A DNA stretch of 64,000 bases from NCBI RefSeq assembly GCF_000178855.1, contig NZ_ADVG01000004.1, positions 2,542,001-2,606,000 on the forward strand. Reading direction: 5' to 3'. Of the stretch, positions 18,696 through 28,163 are shown in pieces. This stretch comes from Ktedonobacter racemifer DSM 44963. GTDB taxonomy: Bacteria > Chloroflexota > Ktedonobacteria > Ktedonobacterales > Ktedonobacteraceae. Numbering within the stretch: position 1 is the first letter of the stretch; each line of letters starts with the position of its first letter. A program made the position numbers and the translations under genes. A model generated the notes under the pieces. It saw nothing but the letters and a program-made list of their open reading frames with translations, did no database searches and was not told where the DNA came from.

Positions 18696-19908
18696 ATGGA
18701 ATTGACTGAGGAAGTGAAAGAGTTGTTGAGAGAGACGGGAAAAGGGATCAAAGGCAGTGTACGCCGCCTGTTTATGGCACGAACAGTTCGAGCATTGGGA
18801 GAAGGAGGTCAACGCCTGGCAGAACGGGAATTGGGATGGAATCGTGGGACGATCCGTAAAGGCCAGCACGAACTGGAACAGGGAATAGTTTGTTTCGATG
18901 CGTACACCTCGCGAGGCCGCAAGCGGAGTGAAGAGCATTTGCCTAACTTGCTCAGCGATATCACAGCCATCGTAGATGGGCAGAGTCAAGCAGATCCGCA
19001 GTTTCGCACGAACCGTCTGTACACTCGCCTGACGGCAAAGGAAGTGCGCCGCCAGTTGCTTGCACACAAAGGCTATCGTGAAGACGAATTACCTACAGCG
19101 GAGACAATTGCTACGAAACTGAGTGCGTTGGGGTACTATCCGAAAAAAGTGGCCAAGAGCCAACCCCCCAAAAACTCCCGGAAACCGACGCCATCTTAGC
19201 CCAAGTGAAGCACCTGAACGAGGAGGCTGATGAAGCGTCGGGCACGTTACGGATCTCGATGGATGCCAAGGCGACGGTGAAGGTCGGCCCCTTTGCACGT
19301 GGAGGAAAAAGTCGAGTTGCCACGAAGGCCGCCGATCACGACTTTCACCCAGCAGCAACGGTCACACCAGTGGGGATTTTCCTCCCAGCCTCCGATGAGT
19401 TCTTTCTCTATGGGGTGACCTCCAAAGTGACGAGTGATTGTCTGGTGGATCGTCTCATCGATTGGTGGGAGACCGCGTGCGTACGCTTTCCTCACATCCA
19501 GACGCTACTCATCAATTTGGACAATGGCCCAGAGAATCACAGTCGGCGTACACAATTTATGCAGCGTTTGCTGGCATTTGTGGAGCGCTATCAGATCACT
19601 GTTCGTCTGGCGTATTATCCGCCTTACCACAGCAAATACAACCCGGTCGAACGGTGTTGGGGATTTTAGAGCAGCACTGGAATGGTTCCTTGCTCGACTC
19701 GGTAGACGCAGTGATAAAGTCAGCCAGCACGATGACCTGGAAAGGGAAATATCCCGTCGTCGCATTGGTGACAAGCATCTATCAGACCGGCGTCAAACTG
19801 ACCAAGGAGGCAATGGACGCAGTGGAAACCCAACTTCAGCGCCTGCCTTCCTTAGAAAAATGGTTCGTGGACATCGTCTATCGCGCGCCAGACTTTCGGG
19901 ATAGTTAA
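18696..19908 (+). pseudogene. ISAzo13-family transposase with two frameshifts
   Basis: Three consecutive frames give one protein. The first (18696-19199) has RTVRALGEGGQRLAERELGW and YTRLTAKEVRRQLL; the second (19205-19669) has LRISMDAKATVKVGPFARGG and LLINLDNGPENHSRRTQF; the third ends VDIVYRAPDFRDS at 19908. The first break is at CCCCCCAAAAACTCCCGG (one A short), the second at TGTTGGGGATTTTAG (one G short, expected CWGILEQHWNG). Both are homopolymer losses. The element separates the MFS gene from the response regulator. Confidence 0.75.
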
Positions 19909-19944
19909 TAATTCTTGAATCCCTTAGTGCTTAAAATATACTAA

Positions 19945-20349
19945 CTACTCTGTTTCGAGCACTTGCATTACCAGAGCAACGAACTGATAGAGGTCAAAGG
20001 GCTTCTCCACAAGAAGGACGTCCGTTCGTTCCCTGACTCGTTTGGGAAGGTTGGCACTCATGATAATAGCAGGGACACGTTCCAAGCCTTTCCTAGCTCG
20101 TAGTGCGTCCAGACACGCTACCCCGTCCATATGGGGTAACAGATAGTCCAGGATGACAAGCTGAGGGGTGAGAGTGCGAACGATCTCACGTGCAGTAGAA
20201 GCGTCCTGGATGAGCTTCACTTGATAAGGGGTCTCAGCCAGAAGAATCTCTACAAGCATCTCGCCAATATCAGGGTCATCCTCGACAATGAGCACCGTCT
20301 TGATACCAGAATATGTTGACTCCTTGTTCCAATAGAGAAACTCTGGCAT
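19945..20349 (-). CDS. Single-domain response regulator
   Basis: A 134-residue CheY-like receiver with acidic pocket VLIVEDDPD, phospho-acceptor Asp in LVILDYLLPHMDG and conserved Lys in VEKPFDL. There is no output domain and no kinase beside it; IS elements lie on both sides. It resembles the receivers at 24034 and 34130, which also end KPFDL plus a hydrophobic helix. Probably a phospho-relay or protein-interaction module for a kinase elsewhere. ATG 20349 gives an extended N-terminus of 17 residues before the receiver fold, so a later start is possible. Confidence 0.8.
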   Translation of the reverse strand: MPEFLYWNKESTYSGIKTVLIVEDDPDIGEMLVEILLAETPYQVKLIQDASTAREIVRTLTPQLVILDYLLPHMDGVACLDALRARKGLERVPAIIMSANLPKRVRERTDVLLVEKPFDLYQFVALVMQVLETE

Positions 20350-20406
20350 GATTTTATCACATCGCGAAATGGTGGTGTGTGTTTACAACGAACGAGATAC
20401 TCAATT

Positions 20407-21347
20407 AGAACTTATCCGAAAACTGAGAGACGTTCACAATGATGGAAACACATGAGAGCACAGGCCAAACGCAGGAAGGCATCATAGGTGCGGTCCAGCT
20501 TTTCCCAACGAATGATGATTCGACGCCAGCGATTGAGCCAGGAGAAAAGGCGCTCGACCACCCAGCGCCTGGGGACTTTGGTCGTTTCCAGAGCGTTGGC
20601 AGGCTCCTGGGTCTCTCCTTGTTGCGAAAGCGCTTGCCAATACCACGCATGGTTATGGCGATTAAGGCGAACATGCGGCTCATACCCCTCCTCATAGAGC
20701 AGGCTGTAGATGACATCATAGTCATAGCCAGCATCCAGGCACAGATGCTGGGGATGCTCAATGGTGGGTTCAGGGCGTGCAATCGCGTGATGCTCCAACG
20801 TCGCAGCGACCAGTTTCATATCATGGCGATTGGCCCCATCAATGACCAATGCCAAGGGCAGACCTCGGCGATCACAGAGAATGCTCCGCGCGGGTTCCCT
20901 GCTTGCCGCGATCGGTGGGAGCGGGTCCGACCGCGGCTTGGGCAAAAGGGGCTTTGCTCGTCGAGCTATCCAGGCTCTGCCAGTCCCAGCCAATGCCTTG
21001 CAACTCGTCGTAGAGGTGCAGACCTGCTTTCCACAGGCGAGCGAAGACGCGCTTCCGCTTCCCATTGACGGAACCGGTCATAGACGGTAGAACTGGCACC
21101 CATTTCACGGGGCAAGGCATTCCATTGAATGCCCGTTCGCAGAATATAGACGATGGCTTCAAACATCGCTCGATCATCGGCGGCTGGTCGTCCTCCCTTG
21201 GGGTGAGGAAGGCGAACAGGAATCAGAGGACAGACGTGTTCCCACAATTCATCGCTGACTTTCCATGGATGGGTTCGAGCCATATGCTTGTTTCACCTCG
21301 CTTGGTTTTCTTTTCATTGTACCAACCACAGTTTTCGGATAAGCTCT
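20407..21347 (-). mobile_element. IS5-family element with 18-bp ends
   Basis: GAACTTATCCGAAAACTG at 20408 and CAGTTTTCGGATAAGCTC at 21329 are inverted copies with one mismatch. The same terminus occurs alone at 44716-44731 (CAGTTTTCGGATAAGC). Confidence 0.75.
20412..21283 (-). pseudogene. IS5-family transposase with two frameshifts
   Basis: Start ATG 21283: VSDELWEHVCPLIPVRLPHP, GGRPAADDRAMFEAIVYILR and GIQWNALPREMG. The frame then shifts near 21065 (RVFARLWKAGLHLYDELQGI, WQSLDSSTSKAPF with the first Asp) and again near 20890 into GLPLALVIDGANRHDMKL, CLDAGYDYDVIYSLL and PRRWVVERLFSWLNRWRR. All DDE regions are visible, so the two indels look recent. Confidence 0.75.
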
Positions 21348-21370
21348 TAGTCGTTGAAGAAGGAAACGCT

Positions 21371-21682
21371 ATGCTGCTAACAACCATTCTGGGTTTCTTT
21401 GGTGGTCTCTTTGGAGCAAATGGTATTCCCCACTACCTGACAGGAGTGACAGGTCGAGAGCACCCATCGCCGTTTGGGAGTTCATCTGTAGTGAACGCTA
21501 TTGAGGGGTGGGCAATGTTTCTGCTTGGTGGTACCTTATGGTATTTTGCCTGGATACAGAATTATGTACTCTATGCCTTTATCTCTGCCGCACTGGGTAT
21601 GCTTGTGATCGCTCTTGTGCATACGCAGGTGTGGGTGAAGAATCCCGAATTTTATAAACGCATATTACCAGGGCGCAAGTAA
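21371..21682 (+). CDS. Small conserved membrane protein
   Basis: A 103-residue protein with three probable membrane segments: MLLTTILGFFGGLFGANGIP, AMFLLGGTLWYFAWI and YAFISAALGMLVIALVHTQV. The loop GIPHYLTGVTGREHPSPFG with SSSVVNAIEGW is a motif I recall from small uncharacterised bacterial membrane proteins. The longer open frame includes antisense IS sequence, so I begin at ATG 21371 with GAAGAAGGAAACGCT before it. Function unknown. The IS5 end lies only about 20 bp upstream and may have replaced its promoter. Confidence 0.65.
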   Translation: MLLTTILGFFGGLFGANGIPHYLTGVTGREHPSPFGSSSVVNAIEGWAMFLLGGTLWYFAWIQNYVLYAFISAALGMLVIALVHTQVWVKNPEFYKRILPGRK

Positions 21683-22388
21683 TTGTGACACTCCACATGG
21701 TCTAAAGACCAGTGGCTTCTCGCAAGTACATTTTCTCCTTGCGAGCTACGCGCATAGCATTGCTGCTATCCGTGGGTCGTGCCATTCGACCAACTACAGG
21801 GGAGCAATCGATTATCCCCTGATACTTTTGTACGTTGATTGAAATGCCTACACGTTGCAATTGCTCTCTTTAGCAAGTAGCCGTGGTCTTTGGCTAACAC
21901 GGTAGCGTTTTTACCCATAGCCCTTCGCTATGGAACCCATACACTATTCAGTTCTCAATGTACTGCTGATCAATTCTTTTCGCGTACAGAAAAAACGGAA
22001 GGGCAAGGGCTAAAGCCGCAAACGCCTAACCACGGGATGAATCCCCGTGGCTTGCGGCGGGCTAAAGCCCAATAACGTCAGTGGAATTGGAAGTGTGATG
22101 GCTTTGCCGGGTGGACCCTGGTGCGGTGGCACAACGTCGTCGCCGCACCAGGTTTTTGTGCTAGAGAATGTGCTGATATGGTCGTTTCTGAGATGCATCT
22201 TGTCAGGCTTCAGTGCCTGGATTGGCTCTGTAGCAAGGATGAGGAATAGAATGCTCAGCAGCAGTATTCTCGTGAGTAGTCAAGGAGAGAGTCTCATCAA
22301 TTTCACGCAGCTTTCCTTGTCCCGGATCGTCATGCCACCTGCTGTCATTCGATCCGAATAACATCGACTTAATGAAAGACAAAGAACT
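21683..22388. other. Intergenic region with a structured repeat
   Basis: About 700 bases with no credible gene; a folded element occupies 22004-22070. The rest shows nothing I recognise. Confidence 0.45.
22004..22070. repeat. REP-like or IS200/IS605-end hairpin
   Basis: GGGCTAAAGCCGCAA at 22007 is followed by CCACGGG-ATGAATC-CCCGTGG and TTGCGG, then GGGCTAAAGCCC. It folds as nested stems (CCGCAA/TTGCGG around CCACGGG/CCCGTGG). The CCACGGGATGAATCCCCGTGG style resembles IS200/IS605-family right ends and related REP-like sequences. No tnpA or tnpB is adjacent. Confidence 0.45.
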
Positions 22389-22913
22389 ATGAAAACCTAT
22401 CATCTCGAACATCTTGGAGATCTTGATGGCCTCGTCCTGCGCGATCAGGAGGTGCCTACCCCTGGCCCCCACGAAGTGTTGGTGCGCATACGCGCGACCT
22501 CTCTTAACCGTCGCGAACTGATGATCCTCAATCGCACCTACCCGCTTCCCTCCAAGCCGAATGTGATTCCCGTCAGCGATGGTGCAGGTGAAGTGGTCGC
22601 TGTAGGAACGCAGGTCAGCCGCGTCGCCGTGGGCGACCGCGTCGCTGGGAGCTACTTCGCTCGTTGGACGGAGGGAAAGCTCACCTGGGATCAGATGATC
22701 CAGCAACTTGGATGTACTCTCGATGGCATGTTAACAGAGTATGCCCTCCTGGATGAACAAGCGCTGGTCCATCTCCCTGATACTCTGACCTTTGAGGAGG
22801 CGGCCACTCTGCCCTGCGCTGCGTTGACCGCCTGGTCGGCTCTCAACGGACCAGACCCCATTCGGCCAGGGGATATTACAGGCGTTTTGCCAGGGAGGAC
22901 TTCTGCTCTTTGA
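22389..22913 (+). pseudogene. Zinc-type alcohol dehydrogenase/quinone oxidoreductase, 3'-truncated
   Basis: The 174-codon frame has the GroES-like catalytic domain of medium-chain dehydrogenases: PTPGPHEVLVRIRATSLNRR, VIPVSDGAGEVVAVG, VAVGDRVAGSYF and LPCAALTAWSALNG. Homology ends at IRPGDI (near 22876), exactly before the Rossmann fold (expected VLVLGTGGVS). Full members are about 330-345 residues, so the NAD(P)-binding half is gone. ATG 22389 has a weak upstream site. The DNA after the break is AT-richer and unrelated. Confidence 0.75.
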
Positions 22914-23128
22914 AAAAAAATTTGAACCGCAGTCTGTTCTCCTTGACGTGATGACTAAAAAGGTTCCCAAAGCAATTTATGAGGTTCTCTCCTTAACATG
23001 GGGGGATTTTTCTATTGTGTCTTCGCCCACTTGATGCTCAATTGAGATACCGTGACGACACAACAGGTTGCGAGGGCGGTTTTGTGAGCAGATGTGTTTT
23101 CAGGAGGAGCCTACGATAGAAGGTGGAT

Positions 23129-23668
23129 ATGTCCCAGACAGGAAAAGACATGTCTGAGACGGCGTGTGGAGCGAGTGTGAAGCGTAGGGGCGTGTGTGTT
23201 TCACGCAAACGCGAGGTGGCAGCAGAGAATGTCCCCAAAGAAGCCAGGAATCGCCTGGAGCAGGTGACGGCGCAAGGAGCTGAGATGACCCCAAAGCATC
23301 AAGAAATCATTTATACGATATTGCAGGCGATCCAGGCACGTGCTCGGTTGTACCATTGGGCGTTGAGTCAGCCTCCTGAGGAGCCATTCCGAACGCAGAG
23401 TATCGAGCAGATGCGTGCCAGTCTCCTGGGTCAGAAATTGTGCTGGATTGCGGAATATATCGAAGGCTACCCCGCTGCAGTTCAACCAGAGCGACGAGAG
23501 CAGGAGTGGGGATGGCGCACGGTTGAGATCATTGGAGGTATGCGCAGGGAGGTCTATCAGGTGTGCTCTGTCGTTTATGGTTCACTGGATCGAAAGACCT
23601 GGTCCTTTCCAAAGGGATGCCAGCACACGGGATTAGGAGGTGTAGATTTTGTTTTTGCACTGGAGTGA
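23129..23668 (+). CDS. Hypothetical protein
   Basis: Not recognised. The frame reads MSQTGKDMSETACGASVKRR with Lys/Arg/Glu-rich sequence, then a more protein-like part beginning MTPKHQEIIYTILQAIQARA and LLGQKLCWIAEYIEGYPAAV. The second ATG at 23285 has AAGGAG 5 bases upstream and may be the true start (127 residues); the ATG at 23129 has AGAAGG 5 bases upstream. No signal peptide or membrane segment. The C-terminal codons run into a short tandem repeat, so the stop may have been changed by repeat growth. Confidence 0.45.
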   Translation: MSQTGKDMSETACGASVKRRGVCVSRKREVAAENVPKEARNRLEQVTAQGAEMTPKHQEIIYTILQAIQARARLYHWALSQPPEEPFRTQSIEQMRASLLGQKLCWIAEYIEGYPAAVQPERREQEWGWRTVEIIGGMRREVYQVCSVVYGSLDRKTWSFPKGCQHTGLGGVDFVFALE

Positions 23669-23733
23669 TGCTGACTTTGCACTGGAGTGAAGTTGACTTT
23701 GCACTGGAGTATGCTGACTTTGCACTGGAGTGT
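23652..23733 (+). repeat. Tandem repeat of a TGACTTTGCACTGGAGT unit
   Basis: Four copies of TTTGCACTGGAGT spaced by about 20-23 bases, each joined by TGATGCTGAC, TGAAGTTGAC or ATGCTGAC. The first copy encodes the last residues of the preceding frame (FALE); the rest is non-coding. Not a CRISPR: the spacers are too short and themselves repetitive. Confidence 0.7.
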
Positions 23734-23968
23734 GTGGTGCTGTTTCGGAGTAAGCAAGTGAGAGGTGATAGTTCTTGTGTACCCCAGAAGAACGCCGCAA
23801 ACTCATCAATAAAAGGTCTTGGCTTCTTCTGAACTATTAAGATGTAGGAACTGTTGAGAGGAGGTCACAACAGCGGGAAGTATTTGGGTACTCAAAGGCG
23901 ATTGGAGCAAAGAGCGCATCTATTTTGCTGCGTACGCCAAGTATTTTGTTCTGGTTTTCGAGAAATCA

Positions 23969-24020
23969 CAGAGGCTGTCATACTCATAAAAGGAGAGCAT
24001 GACAGCCTCTGTATCTTTTT
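23969..24020. terminator. Intrinsic terminator between convergent regions
   Basis: CAGAGGCTGTCAT (23969-23981) pairs perfectly with ATGACAGCCTCTG (23999-24011) around a 17-nt loop and is followed on the plus strand by TATCTTTTTT. It lies just past the stop of the minus-strand response regulator at 24034, so it may also end that operon although the T-run on that side is weak. Confidence 0.6.
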
Positions 24021-24033
24021 TAACCCATTTCCC

Positions 24034-24432
24034 TTATAGGGCAAGCAGTTCTGCGATCAGTTGTAACAGTACTTCCAGGTCAAAGGGTTTCTGCAGTGTT
24101 CTCAAATGATCCAGGACACCATTTCCTGGTGGCAAATCGGCACTCATGAGAAGGATGGGGCACGGCTTCCCACCTTCTCGGCGCCGCAGGTGGTCGGCGA
24201 GTTCCAGCCCATTCATCCCAGGGAGATGGTAGTCCAGCAGAAATAACGCGGGCGTGATCGTTGAGAGCATATTCAGCGCGCTCTCGCCACTTGAAGCGAG
24301 ATAGCCTTGATAGGTCGTCTCCTCCTGGATCATTTCCAGCAGCAGGTTCCCAAGAAGAGGTTCATCTTCGACGATGAGAATACTCTTGATAACGACAACC
24401 TCGCTGCATCCTTTTTGTTGGGAAGTATCCAT
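24034..24432 (-). CDS. Single-domain response regulator of the PAS kinase operon
   Basis: A 132-residue receiver: SILIVEDEPLLGN (acidic pocket), LFLLDYHLPGMNG (phospho-acceptor Asp) and LQKPFDLEVLL (Lys). There is no output domain. It begins 18 bases after the stop of the large PAS histidine kinase on the same strand, so the two form an operon and the receiver is the likely direct phosphate acceptor. The terminator-like hairpin at 23969 follows. Its C-terminus is very similar to that of the receiver at 34130. Confidence 0.88.
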   Translation of the reverse strand: MDTSQQKGCSEVVVIKSILIVEDEPLLGNLLLEMIQEETTYQGYLASSGESALNMLSTITPALFLLDYHLPGMNGLELADHLRRREGGKPCPILLMSADLPPGNGVLDHLRTLQKPFDLEVLLQLIAELLAL

Positions 24433-24450
24433 GTGCGTTCCTCATGGTCT

Positions 24451-27400
24451 TTAGCGGGGAAGTGTCACCTGAAAGGTCGATCCTTTTCCCATTTCGCTCT
24501 CGACCATAATGGTTCCCCCATGGTGCTTGACAATCTCGGCCACAATGTATAACCCCATGCCCAGGCCGGGGATCGCCTTCTGCTTGGGATCAGTGACGCG
24601 ATAGAAGCGGTCAAAAATCTTGTCGCGCTGCTCGCGTGGGATGCCCAGGCCATGATCACGTACGAGGATCGTGACCGCCTCTTCGGAGGCGGAGAGCTCC
24701 ATTTCGACTGTCTCTGCGCCGGGAGAATACTTGATGGCATTGCTGAGCAGGTTGGTGAAGACCTGTCCCAGCCGGTCTCGATCCCCCATCAGGCTGGTTC
24801 CCACGGTGCCATGCAGCAGGATGGTATGGCTGGGATGAGTGTGCAGCATCGTGTCAGCGATCTCCCGCAGCAACGCGTCGAGATCCACTATCTCCTGCTG
24901 ATACTCCAGCCTCCCTGCCTGGATCTTGGAGACATCGAGCAAGTCTTCTACCAGTCGGGTGATTTTGTTGATCTGGGTTTGCATGCTAGAGAGAGCTGGA
25001 GCCTGGAGGCCTTGCTTGACCAGTTGCCGGTGCAGCAAGGAGGTCTGCATTTTCAAGGCCGTGAGTGGGTTCCTCAGTTCGTGGCTGGCCATGCTGATAA
25101 AAGCATCTTTGCGTTGTTCCAGTTCCTGGCGAGCCGAGTTATCCAGCACAAAGGCGATATTTTGGAGCGGGTTATGCTCTAAACCGATACTGCCTACTAA
25201 CACAGGAAGGCGACTGCCATCTTTACACACGTACTCTTTCTCGTAGGGGGTCATCAACCGCTTGGCGGCCAGTTCCTGATGGGCCTCTACGGTACGATCC
25301 AGATATTCTGGAGGGGTCATCTGCATCCAGTTTATCTTCCCGGTGCGCAGGTCTTCCCGCGTATAGCCGGTCATGTATAGAAAGGTGTCGTTCGCGTCCA
25401 CAATCTGTTCACCCTCAGCGATATTGATCCCAATAATACTGGAGTTCATCAAGACGCTCGTGCGCTCCTGACTCTCTCGTAGCGCTGCTTCGATACGCTT
25501 CTGCTCCTCAATGTCGGTGCAAGTGCCGAACCACTTGAGGATCTGGCCTGTTTCATCGCGCACCGGCAAGGCACGGCCTAAAAACCAGCGGTACGTTCCC
25601 GTTTGGCCATGTTTGAGACGGTATTCGATCTCAAAAGGTTCACCCATTGCACACGTTTGACGCCAGAGCGTCAGCGTGTGCTGACGATCGTCAGGGTGAA
25701 TGGCCTGGTGCCAGCCATCCCCTTGGTATTGTTGGTAGGTCATGCCTGTATACTCACACCAACGTTGGTTGCCGTATTCACTTAAGCCATCGGGGCCTAA
25801 TATCCAGACGTGCTGGGGGATGGCATCGATCAGGACACGCAGCTCTGCTTCAGCCCGCTTTTTGTCATGAATATCAGTGCAGGTGCCACACCACTTGAGG
25901 ATCTGGCCGGCTTCATCACGCACCGGCATAGCGCGGGTTAAGAACCAGCGATACTCCCCAGTATGAGCATGTTTGAGAAGCCCCTCATGCTCATACATGT
26001 CTCCCGTCTCCAGGGCATGTTGCCAACGAGCTCGGATGTCTTCCTGGTCGTCAGGATGGATGAAGGGGAGCTGAGCCCATTGGTCGCTTTGGGTTTGCTC
26101 AAGCGTCAACCCGGTGTAGTCACACCAGTGCTGGTTCGTGTACTCGAACTGGCCGTCGGGGCGCGTGGTCCACACGAGTTGTGGCACCGTTTCAGCCAAG
26201 ACCTGAAAGCGTTCTTCACTCTCTTTGAGCCGTTGTTCCGTCCGTTTCTGCTCGTCGATGTCGGTGCAGGTGCCAAACCACTTGAGGATCTGACCTGTTT
26301 CATCACGTACTGGCATGGCACGGGCTAAGAACCAGCGATAGCAGCCCGTCTGGCCCTCTCGAAAACGGTAGGCAACCTCATAGGGAGTGCCTCTGCGGAA
26401 CGAGTGCGCTCGTTCCGCCAGGGTGCGTTCATAATCCTCCGGGTGCAAAAACTGGCTCCATCCATAACCGTACAATTGCTCCCACGTGGCGTGGGTGTAG
26501 TCTCGGAACCGTTGATTAAAATAATCCGACAAGCCGTCGGGGCGCGTGGTCCACACGAGTTGCGGCACCGTTTCAGCCAGCACGCGCCAGTTCTCCTCGC
26601 TGGCTTTGATCCTCTCTTCGACCTGTTTCTGCTCGTCGATGTCGGTGCAGGTGCCGATATATTTGAGGATCGTGCCCCGAGCATCTCTGTAGGGTGTGGC
26701 TTGCATGAGGAACCAGCGATACTGCCCGGTCGTACAATGGCGCAGGCGCTGTTCTGCTTCATAGGGGCTGCCGGTCTGGACGGCGCGCTGCCATGTCTCC
26801 AGGACGCGTTGGCGGTCCTCGGGGTGCGTACACTGCATCCATCCCTCCCCTTGGGCCTCTTCGGTACTCAGGCCGGTATAGTCGCGCCAGCGTTGATTAT
26901 AAAAATCGACATAGCCATCGGGTCGCCCTGCCCAGACCAGCTGGGGAATAGCATCGATGAGGGCATGGAGTTCTGCTTCGGCTCGTTTGCGCGCGGTGAT
27001 GTCGGTCCCGACATAGACGAGGTACTCGACGCGGTGCCCCACGTCCCTGTGGGGGGTGATCGTCGCCTCGAGGTGCAGATCCATCCCTTCCCGAGGGTGA
27101 ATGACCGTCTCAAACCGCACGGTTTCTCCCTTGCTGGCCCGTGTGATGGCTTCGCGTAATTGCTGTTGACTCGCAGGGTAAAAGGACCACCAGGGAGTTT
27201 CGGTAAACGGTTGACCAATCACCTCCTCGCGTCGGATCTGCGTATCTGCTAACGGGGCCTCATTGATGTCCAACAAGATCCCCTCGGGGGTGAGAACGCC
27301 GACCCCGACATACAGGTTCACCAGCACATCAGCGGTGAGGTGTTCCTCTAGGAAGAACGTCTTCTGGCTTCGGATTGGTTCTTGCTTCTCGTGGAACTGC

Positions 27401-27738
27401 AACAGAAGTCCGCCAGCGGTCGGAGCGAGTTGCACGTGCAGCCGGGTGCGGGTCACGGGAGAGATATACTCCACTTCGGTCGGTTCTCGCGTCTGTCTGA
27501 CCGTGCGCATGGCGTGGTAGAGCGCGGTGCTCACCAGGTGGGGGGCACCGCGCCAGAAGCTGTGCCCGAGGAATGCCTCTGGTGATGCTCTGGTCAGAGC
27601 CTGCGCACATTGATTGGCATAGACAATGGTATCAACATCGTCGACGACAAAAAAAGCATCAGGAAGCGTTTCAAGTATGGTGAGCAGCGTATCACGCGAC
27701 GCAGCAGTGATACGCCTGGTTTGCTCTTCTCCTGCCAT
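24451..27738 (-). CDS. Multi-PAS sensor histidine kinase
   Basis: A 1095-residue soluble kinase with no membrane segment, so it probably senses a cytoplasmic signal. About seven PAS domains come first; the third to sixth are close tandem copies recognised by IPQLVWAGRPDG, VPQLVWTTRPDG (twice) and IPQHVWILGPDG, each ending in a PAC-type GTCTDI motif. The HisKA H-box is SMASHELRNPLTALK near residue 870; the HATPase domain has NLLSNAIKYSPGAE (N), DHGLGIPRE (G1) and GLGMGLYIV (G2). I choose ATG 27738 because GAAAAGGAG stands about 10 bases upstream; the longer frame would need TTG. Its partner receiver follows 18 bases later. The repeated PAS copies suggest recent internal duplication. Confidence 0.9.
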   Translation of the reverse strand: MAGEEQTRRITAASRDTLLTILETLPDAFFVVDDVDTIVYANQCAQALTRASPEAFLGHSFWRGAPHLVSTALYHAMRTVRQTREPTEVEYISPVTRTRLHVQLAPTAGGLLLQFHEKQEPIRSQKTFFLEEHLTADVLVNLYVGVGVLTPEGILLDINEAPLADTQIRREEVIGQPFTETPWWSFYPASQQQLREAITRASKGETVRFETVIHPREGMDLHLEATITPHRDVGHRVEYLVYVGTDITARKRAEAELHALIDAIPQLVWAGRPDGYVDFYNQRWRDYTGLSTEEAQGEGWMQCTHPEDRQRVLETWQRAVQTGSPYEAEQRLRHCTTGQYRWFLMQATPYRDARGTILKYIGTCTDIDEQKQVEERIKASEENWRVLAETVPQLVWTTRPDGLSDYFNQRFRDYTHATWEQLYGYGWSQFLHPEDYERTLAERAHSFRRGTPYEVAYRFREGQTGCYRWFLARAMPVRDETGQILKWFGTCTDIDEQKRTEQRLKESEERFQVLAETVPQLVWTTRPDGQFEYTNQHWCDYTGLTLEQTQSDQWAQLPFIHPDDQEDIRARWQHALETGDMYEHEGLLKHAHTGEYRWFLTRAMPVRDEAGQILKWCGTCTDIHDKKRAEAELRVLIDAIPQHVWILGPDGLSEYGNQRWCEYTGMTYQQYQGDGWHQAIHPDDRQHTLTLWRQTCAMGEPFEIEYRLKHGQTGTYRWFLGRALPVRDETGQILKWFGTCTDIEEQKRIEAALRESQERTSVLMNSSIIGINIAEGEQIVDANDTFLYMTGYTREDLRTGKINWMQMTPPEYLDRTVEAHQELAAKRLMTPYEKEYVCKDGSRLPVLVGSIGLEHNPLQNIAFVLDNSARQELEQRKDAFISMASHELRNPLTALKMQTSLLHRQLVKQGLQAPALSSMQTQINKITRLVEDLLDVSKIQAGRLEYQQEIVDLDALLREIADTMLHTHPSHTILLHGTVGTSLMGDRDRLGQVFTNLLSNAIKYSPGAETVEMELSASEEAVTILVRDHGLGIPREQRDKIFDRFYRVTDPKQKAIPGLGMGLYIVAEIVKHHGGTIMVESEMGKGSTFQVTLPR

Positions 27739-28163
27739 CTGATGGGGTCTCCTTTTCATTTCTCCCATCGCTGGGAACAACGAGGAGCTCCTTCTCTGAT
27801 CGAGTACGAGGATAGTACCATGATGGCAGGCCTTTGAGGAACAAGCAAGCTGTTGTGGACTACAGTACTATCGTTTTCTCAGGTACGGCGCTCGTTCGTC
27901 CGTCTGGGTGTCCCTGTCAGAGGTCGACCATCAGCGGCTGTATGAAGGGATGCTGTATGTGTCTTTGTGCCCGTCACCTGTCCTCTCTTTGTGTTCCGCT
28001 CACTTGCAGCAATCATCCTTGCTCCAGTTACAGGTCTCGCCTGTGCGGGTCTCGTGCCATGCTTCCCGTATTTCCCCAACACGAAAGGAGATCAGCGCCA
28101 GGGCTGCGATTGGATCTCAACATGCTGGGATTGACAACACGAGCACACTGACTCCGATGAGGA
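27739..28163. other. Intergenic region upstream of the PAS kinase
   Basis: About 425 bases between the kinase start and the stop of the GMC oxidoreductase, both on the minus strand. No gene is supported; it should contain the kinase promoter and the end signal of the oxidoreductase operon, neither of which I can point to. Confidence 0.4.

Noticed and set aside
23652..23733. CRISPR-like array
   Set aside because: Units of about 13 bp with 8-10 bp partly conserved spacers; too short and repetitive, and no cas genes nearby.
26404..27159. 251-codon plus-strand frame
   Set aside because: Antisense to the PAS repeats; its length only reflects their repetitive codon pattern.
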